Below, piece by piece: positions 29,858 through 38,956 of a DNA stretch of 64,000 nt; positions within the stretch are counted from its first letter, which is position 1; each line of letters begins with the position of its first letter. Location: contig NZ_CP073587.1 of the NCBI RefSeq assembly GCF_018223345.1, forward strand, positions 2,763,001 to 2,827,000, read 5' to 3'. The notes beneath the pieces are model-generated. The model searched no databases and was not told where the DNA came from. It saw only the letters and a list, made by a program, of their open reading frames with translations. A program made the position numbers and the translations under genes. Source of the DNA: Shewanella yunxiaonensis (GTDB taxonomy: Bacteria; Pseudomonadota; Gammaproteobacteria; Enterobacterales; Shewanellaceae).

Positions 29858-30520
29858 ATGTTGCCCTTGTCCGAAAAAACCTTACACGTGTTCCATCTGG
29901 GTAAGATGGATTATGAAACGGTATGGCACGCAATGCAGCACTATACCGATATCCGCGACGATAATAGCCCCGATGAGCTATGGTTGGTGGAACACCCACC
30001 TGTATTTACCCAAGGTCAGGCTGGCAAGGCCGAGCATATTTTGGCGCCGGGTGATATACCGGTAGTACAAGTTGACCGCGGTGGTCAGGTGACTTATCAC
30101 GGCCCTGGACAGATGGTTGCGTATCCGCTGTTAAACGTGCGCCAACTGAAGATTGGTGTACGGCAGTTGGTCACCGACATTGAGCAATCGGTTGTAGGCG
30201 TACTGGCACGTTTTCAGATAGAAGCTTATCCGAAAGCAGATGCCCCCGGGGTTTATGTCGATGGTAAAAAGATCGCATCTTTGGGATTGCGCATCCGCCG
30301 AGGCTGTTCCTTCCACGGCGTCGCGTTCAACGTCGATATGGACTTGGAGCCATTCCACCGCATCAACCCTTGTGGTTACGCCGGGCTGGAGATGACTCAG
30401 TGTAAAGATCTGGGTGGTCCCGCCACCGTCGAGGAAGCTGCTAAGCTCTTCAGTGAAATTTTCAGCCAGCGACTTGGCTATCAGCAATTACAGCATTACC
30501 AAGGATTACCAGAGTCATGA
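29858..30520 (+). CDS. lipB: Octanoyl-[ACP]:protein octanoyltransferase
   Basis: A 220-residue enzyme that transfers octanoate from acyl carrier protein to lipoyl domains, the first step of lipoate assembly. Motifs: [26 protein letters not shown] with the active-site lysine region later in [17 protein letters not shown], and the catalytic cysteine in [20 protein letters not shown] abuts ATG 29858, so a TTG three codons downstream may be the true start. Its stop overlaps lipA by ATGA. Confidence 0.96.
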   Translation: MLPLSEKTLHVFHLGKMDYETVWHAMQHYTDIRDDNSPDELWLVEHPPVFTQGQAGKAEHILAPGDIPVVQVDRGGQVTYHGPGQMVAYPLLNVRQLKIGVRQLVTDIEQSVVGVLARFQIEAYPKADAPGVYVDGKKIASLGLRIRRGCSFHGVAFNVDMDLEPFHRINPCGYAGLEMTQCKDLGGPATVEEAAKLFSEIFSQRLGYQQLQHYQGLPES

Positions 30521-31482
30521 ACAGGCCAGAAAGATTACAACCCGGCGTAAAATTGCGTGACGCCGATAAAGTTGCCCGCATTCCCGTAAAGGTGGTCCCG
30601 TCTGAACGCGACACTATGCTGCGCAAACCCGACTGGTTGCGTGTAAAGCTGCCGTCGTCCAATCAACGTATCCTGGATATCAAACAGGCACTGCGCAGCC
30701 ATGGCCTGCATTCCGTCTGTGAAGAAGCCTCCTGCCCCAACTTGGCAGAATGCTTTAATCATGGTACAGCGACCTTTATGATCTTGGGTGCCATCTGCAC
30801 TCGTCGCTGTCCTTTTTGCGATGTCGCCCATGGTCGTCCGCTCAAACCCGATCCGGAAGAGCCATTACAATTGGCGCGCACCATTCGTGATATGAAGCTC
30901 AAGTACGTGGTGATCACTTCAGTGGACCGCGACGACTTGCGTGATGGCGGCGCACAGCACTTTGCTGACTGTATCCGTGAGATCCGTAAACTCAATCCAC
31001 ATATCAAAATAGAAATTCTGGTACCTGACTTCCGCGGGCGTATTGAACAGGCATTGGATATTCTGGCAACTGAGCCACCAGATGTGTTCAACCACAATCT
31101 GGAAACCGCCCCGGCGCATTATCGTAAAGCGCGCCCCGGCGCAAACTATCAGTGGTCGTTAAATCTGCTGCAGCAGTTCAAACAGCGCCACACAGAAATC
31201 CCGACCAAATCCGGTCTGATGATGGGACTTGGGGAAACCAATGAAGAGATCGTTCAGGTATTAAAAGATCTCCGTTCCCATGGGGTGAACATGCTGACTT
31301 TGGGGCAATATCTGCAACCATCCCGTTTCCATCTGCCGGTAGAGCGCTATGTCACGCCGCAGGAGTTTGATGAACTGCATGACATCGCGGTGGAATTAGG
31401 CTTTACCCACGCCGCCTGTGGGCCACTGGTTCGCTCCAGCTATCATGCTGATTTGCAAGCGCAGGGCAAAGAAGTTAAGTAA
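30517..31482 (+). CDS. lipA: Lipoyl synthase
   Basis: A 321-residue radical-SAM enzyme that inserts two sulfurs into octanoyl groups made by LipB. The auxiliary cluster ligands are in [13 protein letters not shown], the radical-SAM CxxxCxxC is CTRRCPFC, and the C-terminal RSSYHAD holds the serine ligand. It is translationally coupled to lipB by a four-base overlap. Length and motifs are normal. Confidence 0.98.
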   Translation: MNRPERLQPGVKLRDADKVARIPVKVVPSERDTMLRKPDWLRVKLPSSNQRILDIKQALRSHGLHSVCEEASCPNLAECFNHGTATFMILGAICTRRCPFCDVAHGRPLKPDPEEPLQLARTIRDMKLKYVVITSVDRDDLRDGGAQHFADCIREIRKLNPHIKIEILVPDFRGRIEQALDILATEPPDVFNHNLETAPAHYRKARPGANYQWSLNLLQQFKQRHTEIPTKSGLMMGLGETNEEIVQVLKDLRSHGVNMLTLGQYLQPSRFHLPVERYVTPQEFDELHDIAVELGFTHAACGPLVRSSYHADLQAQGKEVK

Positions 31483-31496
31483 CGCCTCTTAAATAA

Positions 31497-31530
31497 GAGA
31501 AAAGCCGCCATCTGGCGGCTTTTCTCTTTC
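31497..31530. terminator. Terminator between lipA and rimI
   Basis: GAGAAAAGCCGCC (31497-31509) pairs with GGCGGCTTTTCTC (31514-31526), loop ATCT. Bidirectional between convergent genes. Confidence 0.92.
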
Positions 31531-31536
31531 GACAAA

Positions 31537-31998
31537 TCATGCCTGAATATCACAATGCAGCTTTAACTCCATCAACATTGCGTCTTCTCGGCCTGCAGCT
31601 GTGTGGTAATAATTTCTACGACTGCCAGTTTCAATAAAACCAAGATGACGGTAGAGGCCTATGGCTGAAGCATTACTGACCCTGACTTCCAGCAGTAACA
31701 CCTCAATATGTTGGGCTTTTAACGACGCGATTGTTTGTTCCAGCAGCAGTTTGCCAAATCCCTTTCCTTGCTCACTGGGCTTCACACAAATATTCATCAA
31801 TGTCGCTTCTTCAAACAGGCACTGCATAATACTGAAGCCTATTAGCTGTGCATTATCGTCAAACAATCCCAGTTGCTGGTAAAAACGGCCAAAGCAACTG
31901 GCAAGGGTTGCCTCGTCCCAAGGATAAGGATGTGCCTGCTGCTCGACTAACAGCATTTGCGATAATTGCGCTATCGAAAGCGGTAATACTTGAGCCAT
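31537..31998 (-). CDS. rimI: Ribosomal-protein-alanine N-acetyltransferase
   Basis: A 153-residue GNAT enzyme that acetylates the N-terminal alanine of ribosomal protein S18. The acetyl-CoA loop is KPSEQGKGFGKLLLEQ, followed by LLEVRVSNASAIGLYRHLGF, both typical of RimI. It overlaps the holD stop by one base (TAATG), the same order as in E. coli. Confidence 0.93.
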   Translation of the reverse strand: MAQVLPLSIAQLSQMLLVEQQAHPYPWDEATLASCFGRFYQQLGLFDDNAQLIGFSIMQCLFEEATLMNICVKPSEQGKGFGKLLLEQTIASLKAQHIEVLLLEVRVSNASAIGLYRHLGFIETGSRRNYYHTAAGREDAMLMELKLHCDIQA

Positions 31999-32333
31999 TA
32001 TTGAATATTATCCAGATGACGCCACAGCTGTTGCCACAAAACACGTTTGGCTTCGCTATCACTTTGTAGCGACGCTAATGCAGGAGTAGAGAGAGTCGCA
32101 TTATGAGCCGTTGATTCACCAAAGGACCACAATACATTTGTGCCCGTAGCGACTTCGGCTACCACACGGCATTTTTCTGGTGCAATCCCCAGCAACGCTA
32201 ACACCGTTGCAACGATGGGATGTTGCAGCAGCGATTGACCAGCATCTGCCAGCAAAAAAACTTCATCGGTGACATCGCTGCTCGCTCGTAAGTGCCACTC
32301 GGTCACACCCATGGCATAAAGAAATTTATTCAT
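31998..32333 (-). CDS. holD: DNA polymerase III psi subunit
   Basis: About 111 residues from ATG 32333; a start at 32372 would add 13 residues that do not fit the family. LYAMGVTEWHLR at the start and STPALASLQSDSEAKRVLWQQLW at the end align with E. coli HolD. Psi joins chi and the clamp loader and contacts SSB during replication. The family is poorly conserved, but position directly upstream of rimI supports the call. Confidence 0.85.
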   Translation of the reverse strand: MNKFLYAMGVTEWHLRASSDVTDEVFLLADAGQSLLQHPIVATVLALLGIAPEKCRVVAEVATGTNVLWSFGESTAHNATLSTPALASLQSDSEAKRVLWQQLWRHLDNIQ

Positions 32334-32511
32334 CAACAAACACCACACTGAATTGGTGAATAAGGATATCAAATTATCACTTTATAAGTCCTGTCCGCCT
32401 TAACAAACCATCAGTTTTTCAAGTCTATCGATTGCCGGTATCTATTTTATCAACTTTAAACAGGCCATCTGACGGCTATGATATGGAGGTATCGAGAATA
32501 GGAGGTTTATC

Positions 32512-32988
32512 ATGAATACATCCGTCAATATTGGTATTAATCAGGCTGACCGCCTGGAAATTACCCAAGGGCTAAACAAGCTGCTGGCCGACACATACAG
32601 CCTCTACCTCAAGACTCACAGCTTTCATTGGAATGTTACCGGCCCCATGTTCAACACGCTACACCTGATGTTCGAAACGCAGTATACAGAACTCGCCACC
32701 GCTGTAGACATTATTGCCGAAAGGGTTCGGACTTTAGGCGAACGCGCGTTGGGTTCTTATAGTGGCTACGCGAACGTCACAAGCATCAAAGAAGACAATG
32801 GGGTAAACGATGCCATGCAGATGTTATTGGAGTTACTGGATGGGCAGGAAACCATTATTCGCAGCGCCAGAGCTCTATATCCGCTGGTGAATCAAGCAAA
32901 TGACGAAGCGACCGCTGACCTGCTGACGCAACGTATTCAGTTGCACGAAAAAACCGCTTGGATGCTACGCAGTATGTTAGCCAGTTAA
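32512..32988 (+). CDS. dps: Dps-family ferritin-like DNA-protecting protein
   Basis: A 158-residue protein forming 12-mer shells that oxidise and store iron and may bind DNA. Ferroxidase residues lie in HSFHWNVTGPMFNTLHLMFE and in TELATAVDIIAERVR. TAGGAGG precedes the ATG. It is the last clearly core gene before the tRNA fragment that marks the island. Confidence 0.93.
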   Translation: MNTSVNIGINQADRLEITQGLNKLLADTYSLYLKTHSFHWNVTGPMFNTLHLMFETQYTELATAVDIIAERVRTLGERALGSYSGYANVTSIKEDNGVNDAMQMLLELLDGQETIIRSARALYPLVNQANDEATADLLTQRIQLHEKTAWMLRSMLAS

Positions 32989-33055
32989 GGTTTCCGATAT
33001 AAAAGACCACCGATAATCGGTCTTCGTACTGTTGAATGGGCTACTTGAGATGAAC

Positions 33056-33088
33056 GAAAAACGGCTCGCACATTACATGCAAGCCGTT
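33056..33088 (-). terminator. Original terminator of the tRNA-Trp gene
   Basis: AACGGCT..GCA (33060-33070) pairs with TGC.AGCCGTT (33078-33088); on the minus strand it is followed by TTTTC. It lies nine bases past the tRNA CCA end, where a tRNA terminator belongs. Confidence 0.7.
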
Positions 33089-33096
33089 GAAATTAG

Positions 33097-33141
33097 TGGC
33101 AGGGGTGACAGGACTCGAACCCGTAACCGTCGGTTTTGGAG
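33097..33141 (-). tRNA. tRNA-Trp 3' fragment (island attachment site)
   Basis: On the minus strand these 45 bases read as the 3' part of tRNA-Trp: anticodon loop CTCCAAAACC (anticodon CCA), then the variable region, T-arm GGGTTCGAGTCC, acceptor strand CACCCCTG and the encoded CCA end. Similarity stops at 33141, in the anticodon loop; the 5' half is missing and unrelated AT-rich DNA follows. This is how a tRNA looks when an element has integrated through the anticodon-loop/3' half: the chromosomal remnant stays here, and an intact tRNA-Trp should exist at the far end of the island, right of this window. It is not a functional tRNA by itself. Confidence 0.88.
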
Positions 33142-33515
33142 TGAGTTATTTAAGTCATAAAAATCAATCAGATAAGATTTTCATTAGAAAATTAAACTAG
33201 AAAAAACATCGAATAAACACATGATTTTTAATGTTTTACATTGCTAATTTCTAACTATTTTAATCACAAAAAAAGATACCTATTCGCGCATACTTAACTA
33301 CTACACTTTTATGGTAGTCCCCGAAAAATAACCATATCCATCGTTCAGCACTCTTTGTCCTTTTTATGATTACTAAAAACTAGTCACTACGCCACTACAC
33401 CCACTATCTCTGATGACGACCTGCTTTTTAGAAAAATAACGTACTACATGTGAATTGAAAGCATTTCTGATTGATTGTTAGCTCTCTCAAATCATTGAAT
33501 AGCCACAAGCATGCC
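33142..33515. other. AT-rich noncoding DNA at the island edge
   Basis: About 370 bases without a plausible gene. ACTACTACACTTTTATGGTAGT-like imperfect repeats occur near 33300, possibly arm-type integrase sites. No integrase gene lies at this end. Confidence 0.4.
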
Positions 33516-33535
33516 CCTGATGTGTGAGAGTAATG

Positions 33536-33595
33536 AAGTCTCATACCAAGTAATAAAGATTCATACTGAGTATTAGAGTACCATACTAAAATGGC
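33536..33595 (+). repeat. Packed transposase-type binding sites, left transposon end
   Basis: Three copies at exact 20-bp period of a pattern like AAGTCTCATACCAAG, AAGATTCATACTGAG and GAGTACCATACTAAA. Confidence 0.8.
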
Positions 33596-33873
33596 AGCGA
33601 TTGCAGTCGGTACGTTGCCATTGCTAAATCGAAAATGCCCCTTTTCTCGTTAGTACTTTTACTCATTCACATCTTGTTAATGCGAGTTTGCCCTACGAAA
33701 AGTTATCCCTAGCTTTTGTTTGTTATCTAGCCTGTATCACGAGGTATAGTTGACCAAGTGACTAGTGCGCGTACAACTCTAGCCCTGTATATCAATTAGT
33801 GTAAAGATGAAATGCTATCCATCTGATTTTAAGCTACTATTTTGTAGTGAACGGGAGTATGAAGGAGAGGGAG

Positions 33874-34536
33874 ATGCATCGAAGCATTAGGCATAGTGAT
33901 AGTGACTATTATTTAAACTACCTTAACATTTCTGCCCATAACACCAATGACAATCGTCAACTATGTAGCGGTAGCAAGTTTTTCTCGTACATCAAAAATA
34001 ATTTTGGTATCAAGCGACTTCCCTATAACTTGAAGTTGATAGACTTAATTTCGAACGATGTTAGTGCTTATGAACTTTGTGTCAATTTGCCTGATAAGTA
34101 TTTTTTAGACTGGGAGAACTATCCAACGATAGGAGGGAAACAATGTGTAGATCCTCAAGTAAAGAATGCTGCATATTACGATGTATTTATAAGAAATTTT
34201 CAAGATGAATCACTAACTGATTTTATACACCCTTACGATACTTCTTTGAAAGAGATATTCGTGAATGTGTTTAAAACTGATACCACTTTAAAGCCTGAGT
34301 TAAAAGACCATCCTAACGGTCGCTCTTATCGTTCATGCGAATACTACCTTGCGTATTGGCGCTCTTACATCATATTTGAAACTATTGCTAACTGTATGTT
34401 TATAGAGAAATACCTCGATAAGCGCTCAGGTACTGAATACTTTAAAAAAGAATACAATAAAGTCAACGCTCATTGGGTTTCAAAATACGCTCAAACGTTC
34501 AAGCGTATTGCTAACTATAGAACTATTAATACAAGG
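33874..34536 (+). pseudogene. HEPN-motif cargo gene, 5' part (split by IS)
   Basis: The first 221 codons of a gene interrupted by the IS at 34537. The ATG at 33874 is preferred because AAGGAG lies six bases upstream; GTG 33847 and ATG 33859 are in-frame alternatives. Past the junction the frame runs into the IS and stops at 34581. Removing the IS and one copy of the CAAGG duplication joins this part to the segment beginning 35860 in frame (ACA-AGG-TTT-GTT), giving a protein of about 540 residues. The N-terminal part is not similar to any family I recognise. AT-rich composition differs from the core genes. Confidence 0.75.
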
Positions 34537-34564
34537 TGTAGTTGCCCCCACCAAAACGGACAGC

Positions 34565-35380
34565 TTAACTCGCCACTTTAAGAGCTCGATACTCTCTAGG
34601 TGACATCATTTTCAATCCACTGTGTGGGTGGTAATTGTTGTAATCGTCAAACCATTCAGCGAGCTTTGCAAGCACCGTGGCTGCGTCTGGACGGTCGTTC
34701 AGGTATACATAATCTCGTTTAAACGTCTTCACGAAAGCTTCTGCCATGCCATTGCTTTGCGGGCTTCTAACTGGCGTCGTGCACACCTTAAAACCGAGTG
34801 ACTTGGCGAACTGCCGTGTTTCTTCGGCGATATAACAACTGCCATTATCGGTTAACCATTCGACGGTATGTGGCAACTCTCGGACATCTCCGAAGCGCTG
34901 TTCCATGCTTTCAACCAAAATGTCTTGAACCATGTCAGCGCGGATACCCGTCGTTGTGGCTACATAACTCATAATTTCACGATCACAGCAATCTAAGCTA
35001 AATGCCACGCGCACTTTTTCTTTGTTCCAGCACGTTATTTCAAAGCCATCTGAGCACCAGCGAGTGTTTGGGTGCAACGTAATAACCTGACCGTCATGAG
35101 CGCGGTGCTCACTTACACGACCGGTATGTTTGCGTAACAGCAAGTTGTTTTGTTGCATCAGGCGATAGACGCGTTTTGGATTCACTCGCGTAATTACATG
35201 CTGCTCTGCTTTCAACTGGCGATTTAAATGCGCAGTAATCCGGCGATAGCCGTTGCTTTCACGCTCCTCGCAGATGTCGATTATTAACGGCAATAACAGC
35301 GCATCATCAGCCTTGTTGTAGCGTACTGAGCGGCCTTCTCGGCGCACGGACAAACGTTGGTATAAGTTCGAACGCGACAC
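34565..35380 (-). CDS. IS2-group transposase OrfB
   Basis: 271 residues from the internal ATG; the frame continues upstream to the slip site, where it would be fused to OrfA. It carries the HTH_21 region and the rve/DDE integrase core: RWCSDGFEITCW, VEWLTDNGSCY and the final glutamate in SNGMAEAFVKTFKRDY. These segments are nearly those of E. coli IS2. It catalyses copy-out paste-in transposition. Confidence 0.93.
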   Translation of the reverse strand: MSRSNLYQRLSVRREGRSVRYNKADDALLLPLIIDICEERESNGYRRITAHLNRQLKAEQHVITRVNPKRVYRLMQQNNLLLRKHTGRVSEHRAHDGQVITLHPNTRWCSDGFEITCWNKEKVRVAFSLDCCDREIMSYVATTTGIRADMVQDILVESMEQRFGDVRELPHTVEWLTDNGSCYIAEETRQFAKSLGFKVCTTPVRSPQSNGMAEAFVKTFKRDYVYLNDRPDAATVLAKLAEWFDDYNNYHPHSGLKMMSPREYRALKVAS

Positions 35381-35394
35381 GCCAAGAGCCGCAG

Positions 35395-35787
35395 CTACTC
35401 GGAGGACAGGGAATCGTCCGGTGGTAGCAATGGCATGCGCGATATCAACTTTTTTGACTGGGCTATCTCCAGCGCCTCTTTTAGAATTTCGGTTTCCATC
35501 GTTTTACGGCCGAGCAACTGCTCAAGCTGTTTCACTTTCTTTTGAAGCGCCTTATGGTCTGCAGCACTGACGACTTCGTCACCAGACTGGATAGCAGACA
35601 TACCACCATCTTGCATGAGCTTTTTCCACTTAAACAATAGACTCGGGGTTATGCCGTTTTGCCTGGCAACCAGCGAAACCGAATAGCCCGGCTGCATAGT
35701 CATGGCAACGAACTTTGCTTTTTCTTGCGGAGTATAACGACGGCGACGTTGTTCGCCAGTAATAATTTCAATACGTTCCATAGACAC
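35395..35787 (-). CDS. IS2-group transposase OrfA (DNA-binding)
   Basis: 130 residues with an N-terminal helix-turn-helix (RRRYTPQEKAKFVAMTMQPG, VARQNGITPSLLFKWKKL) and a leucine-zipper-like coil. Minus-strand AAAAAAG at 35455-35449 is a -1 frameshift site; slipping there continues as KVDIAHAIATTGRFPVLRVA into the OrfB frame, making the OrfAB transposase. Confidence 0.92.
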   Translation of the reverse strand: MSMERIEIITGEQRRRRYTPQEKAKFVAMTMQPGYSVSLVARQNGITPSLLFKWKKLMQDGGMSAIQSGDEVVSAADHKALQKKVKQLEQLLGRKTMETEILKEALEIAQSKKLISRMPLLPPDDSLSSE

Positions 35788-35859
35788 TCCTTAAAGATAG
35801 GTCTAAGCCTATCGCTTAACTAATGAGTGTCCGTTTTAATTGGGGGCTATTACACAAGG

Positions 35860-36819
35860 TTTGTTTTTGATGATGGTAAAATTGGAAATACATTCTCTGA
35901 AATGTCCCTGTTTGTCTTGGATCTAACACATTCATCTAAAGATCAACTTATATCTGACATGACTTTATTGCTAGAGCTTTTTTCTTTATGGGAAGATAAA
36001 AGTAAAGTTCAAGGAATGAATTGCTATGAGTTAGCATTAGAATTACTGCGAAAAGACATATATTTCTTATTTGAATGGCTAACTTATTTGGGTGAAAACG
36101 AACGTGAGCTTATAGAAAAATGGTCATATCGTGGTCGTATGAGAGAACGCCATTCTCAATTAGCAGATGTATTAGATTTTGAAGAGTTGAAGTTTAAAGA
36201 GACTTTTTCTAGATATACCCCAGTTTACTTATCATCAATAGATAAATTGCTGGATAAGCAAGATTTAGGCTCTTGGTATAACGAATTAGAGTTACTCCCT
36301 GGTTTCTATCCGTGGATTCGAAGTTTTCATGATCTGCATCATACACTTAACTCGAAAAGCAATGTACACCTCGTTCAGCCACGAATTCTAGACAACTTGC
36401 TAGTCTTGACAATAAGAACAGAGATCTTAATAAAAAGCATATTGCTTAACAAGTACGCAGAATCTGAAGATGATTTAAAGAAAGCCATTAAGTTACTAGC
36501 CGCGCATGTAGCAGATACAAAATCGAAGGTAGTATATGAAGCTGTTACTGGGAAAGATTGTTGGGATCTTACTAGCTTGAGACATACACCTGAAGATATT
36601 TTCCATAAAATAGATTCAGTCTCAGTAGGCCAAAGATGGTCTAAGGAACAACGTTACTTTCTCACTCAAACACTAAAGTTCATCGCATCTAGGAACTACT
36701 TCGCACATCATTCCTATAAAGATGGTGATATGAATGACCAAAGTAGCAGTCAAAGCAGAACCGTTTTGATTTCATGCTTGTACACAGTTCTTTATGTATA
36801 TGCAAGTACGAAAGCATAA
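35860..36819 (+). pseudogene. HEPN-motif cargo gene, 3' part (split by IS)
   Basis: 319 codons forming the C-terminal part of the interrupted gene. Near its end ASRNYFAHHSYKDG gives R-N-x-x-x-H, the catalytic motif of HEPN ribonucleases found in abortive-infection, toxin and CRISPR effector proteins; it would be about residues 499-504 of the restored protein. The rest is helix-rich and unassigned. The frame stays open back into the IS end, but no native promoter or start remains. A defence or toxin role is inferred from the motif and from being sole transposon cargo. Confidence 0.7.
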
Positions 36820-36953
36820 AAAGCTCAACTCGTAACTTTATCAAATTAGTGGTTACAAACAAATCGAGCAGACTTTGCATTACAAAAAGTTATGTATTGG
36901 TTTCTAATTTAGCAAATCCATAGACAAGGTTCTGTCCAGAAATGAGTTACAAC

Positions 36954-37090
36954 GAGTATGATACTTTAATACTCAGCTGTAGCTTGATTCGGACTTGATG
37001 GATGCAATCAGTATGAATCTTTATTTTTGATCATGTTTAATCTTAAACTGTTCGAGCAGGGTTGCTTGACTGTTTGGTATCAAACTTTAT
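36954..37090 (-). repeat. Spread transposase-type binding sites, right transposon end
   Basis: Inverted counterparts of the left sites at 36954-36975, 37009-37025 (ATAAAGATTCATACTG matches the left end over 16 bases) and 37073-37090. Confidence 0.8.
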
Positions 37091-37185
37091 TTCTCTCTTA
37101 CACCTGAGCGTGTAACCTCATTTATGGACATTTTCGAGTTAGATTTCTAGCTCTAATTGATGAATTTCGGATAACAATTTCTATG

Positions 37186-37244
37186 GATTAACGCTCCACT
37201 AACCTGCGTCGCTTGCGGTGTCTGTGTTTAGTGGCTTGTTAGAT
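37186..37244 (-). other. Integron attC-like site 1
   Basis: On the minus strand this 59-base site begins ATCTAAC and ends GTTAATC, close to the RYYYAAC...GTTRRRY frame, with CCACTAA and TTAGTGG as paired inner arms. It overlaps the end of the DUF5677 gene, whose C terminus (NKPLNTDTASD) is simply attC translated, common in cassette genes. Confidence 0.75.
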
Positions 37245-38242
37245 TGTGTTTGTGATTTATTTGAGCATTTTAGAAATGACTCCCCGACAGCATCAACGTA
37301 ACGCTGAATCAGCATCAGAAACAATGTTGAATTAGTGTAATCAAGCTCATTATCTTCATGGATATGTGCTGTTAAAAATGCCGACGTGATTTGCGCTAAG
37401 GTTATAGCTGTCATGTGTGCTGGTTCAACCATTCCAGAATTCGATTGACCAACTAACAACATATCTTGTTTTGCTTCAGACATTGCAAACAATGACAACA
37501 TTTCGCTGTAGTCAGCATGCACATTCCTACTTGCCAATTTATAGTTGTGAGACCATTTCCCTAACCCAACATCTTCGCGTAATTTTTCAAGCTTTGAAAC
37601 TCCTGCGTATTTTCTAGCCCAATGAAAATGTGTTTCTCCTTCTGATATTTCTTCCTTCAAAGCTATAGCAGCCGATATTTCATTTTCATCATATGGTTGA
37701 AGGTTCATCTCTTTTGCTGTCTTTTGGTACTCTTCCATCCCCTCAACAGCCTTAACTCGTCCGTGACGAATGTAATCTTTAGCGGCATCACGTCCATACT
37801 TGTTAATAACCAAACAAGTAACCGAAATCTCGAATAATGAGCGCCATCTTGCAAGAGCACCATCAGGATACCCCCCTTTTAGGAGCAGAATTATTTCCCC
37901 TACAATACGGCAAGCATTGGCATGCTGGCGCATTAAAACGCCAAGCAATGGGTCGGTTTCATATTCGGGAATAGACAAAAAATGCTTTTGAAACTCCATG
38001 CCAGCTTCAATTGAAATTTGACGAAGCATCTCTAGTTTTTGAAAACCATCCTTCCACCTCAGATAGTTCCTTTTCTTGAATTCTTCAGAGATTAATTTAA
38101 GCTCTTTTACATTTTCGTCTTCAGAAGCACTCATTAGCTCATAAAGGTATAAAGAACTTCTTTCTAATAGCTCTGAAAGCTCATAAGACTCAGAGTTTTC
38201 ATCCAACTGCTCTTTAACATGTTTTAGAATTTCTTCGAACAT
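37199..38242 (-). CDS. DUF5677 protein (integron-type cassette gene)
   Basis: A 347-residue cytoplasmic helical protein. ARWRSLFEISVTCLVI and the later SRNVHADYSEM match DUF5677, a family common in cassettes and islands, possibly HEPN-related and of unknown function. The stop lies inside attC site 1 and attC site 2 lies just upstream of its start, so gene plus site form a cassette. Confidence 0.75.
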   Translation of the reverse strand: MFEEILKHVKEQLDENSESYELSELLERSSLYLYELMSASEDENVKELKLISEEFKKRNYLRWKDGFQKLEMLRQISIEAGMEFQKHFLSIPEYETDPLLGVLMRQHANACRIVGEIILLLKGGYPDGALARWRSLFEISVTCLVINKYGRDAAKDYIRHGRVKAVEGMEEYQKTAKEMNLQPYDENEISAAIALKEEISEGETHFHWARKYAGVSKLEKLREDVGLGKWSHNYKLASRNVHADYSEMLSLFAMSEAKQDMLLVGQSNSGMVEPAHMTAITLAQITSAFLTAHIHEDNELDYTNSTLFLMLIQRYVDAVGESFLKCSNKSQTQSNKPLNTDTASDAG

Positions 38243-38260
38243 CCAATCACCCTATGAGCA

Positions 38261-38323
38261 ATCTAACGCTCAAGCTGTAGGGCCGTAGCGAAGCTGAGGC
38301 CCTACACGAGCGCCTTGTTAGAT
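38261..38323 (-). other. Integron attC-like site 2
   Basis: A 63-base site with ATCTAAC and GTTAGAT at its ends and strong inner pairing: GTAGGGCC with GGCCCTAC, plus GCTC with GAGC. This is a textbook attC layout and the best of the three here. Confidence 0.85.
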
Positions 38324-38941
38324 TTCATTTGCAGCCTTTAGAGCCGCTAAGGTGACGAGATATTGATTTGCTACAAGCTCAAAAGCTTTACCAATATCTA
38401 GAATCGGAAAGTTAGCAGTTTTTCCAAATGCTGTTTGAAGTATGTTGTTCAGATTTTTTCCATGCGTATCAAAGCTCGTGACTCTGTAGATGAAATATAA
38501 ATAACTAAGGCGATCACCATAGTTATTGGTCAATTGCGCAAGCATGCTGTTGACATCCATTGCTTTTGGCGCACTAGCCCATGCTGTTTGTGAAGGCTCA
38601 AGCTTATCTTTATGGGGCAGCAATGGCTCATTTAGCAGCTTGTTGTAATCTCGCTTAAACGAATTTATGAGCTCTTGGTATCTGCTGTCCCTTTTTGCGG
38701 CATCATCAAATATGTATAGCAGCCAAAAGTAATTCTCCATTAGTGAGCGAGAAAGAATATGCGTGATATATCGCTCATCTACACTAGCACTCGTGTCGGC
38801 TTTGAAGCTGCTCAGAATCGTTCCGGCTACAGAATGAAATCGAAGAGCCTCCTGTGAAAAAAAGCCGATAGCGCCATCCTTTGCCGATAACAGCTTTAGT
38901 TCTTCAAGGTTTGATTTTAACTGATCGAAATATTGGCTCAT
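38318..38941 (-). CDS. Hypothetical cassette protein, DUF5677-like features
   Basis: 207 residues, helical, no signal peptide. LSRSLMENYFWLLYIF and YRVTSFDTHGKN resemble the pattern of DUF5677-type cassette proteins, though the match is weak. AAGGAAG precedes the ATG, and GTTAGAT from attC site 3 ends 15 bases before it, as expected for the first bases of a cassette. Its stop lies in attC site 2. Function unknown. Confidence 0.7.
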   Translation of the reverse strand: MSQYFDQLKSNLEELKLLSAKDGAIGFFSQEALRFHSVAGTILSSFKADTSASVDERYITHILSRSLMENYFWLLYIFDDAAKRDSRYQELINSFKRDYNKLLNEPLLPHKDKLEPSQTAWASAPKAMDVNSMLAQLTNNYGDRLSYLYFIYRVTSFDTHGKNLNNILQTAFGKTANFPILDIGKAFELVANQYLVTLAALKAANEI

Positions 38942-38956
38942 TATGCTTCCTTTGAA

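Larger units (their letters stand above)
34537..35854 (-). mobile_element. IS3-family insertion sequence, IS2 group
   Basis: 1,318 bp with imperfect terminal repeats: TGTAGTTGCCCCCACC at the left and, read inward, TGTAATAGCCCCCAAT at the right, both continuing to AAAACGGACA. It is flanked by the 5-bp duplication CAAGG (34532-34536, 35855-35859). Two overlapping frames with an A6G slippery site and a transposase closely resembling IS2 assign the group; IS2 also makes 5-bp duplications. It looks intact. Confidence 0.92.
33521..37102. mobile_element. Non-autonomous Tn7-like transposon
   Basis: The element begins TGTGTGAGAG and ends CTCTCTTACA, flanked by a 5-bp duplication CCTGA (33516-33520 and 37103-37107). 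The terminal 30 bases match in inverted orientation at 23 positions without gaps. Each end carries three related sites around CATAC. On the left they are packed at 20-bp spacing (CATAC at 33542, 33562, 33582). On the right they are spread over about 150 bp (37073-37090, 37009-37025, 36954-36975). TGT/ACA tips, 5-bp duplication and one packed plus one spread set of sites are the end design of Tn7 (TnsB sites), also related to Tn5053/Tn402. No transposase is present; the only cargo is one large gene, split by an IS. It must have been moved in trans. Confidence 0.85.
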
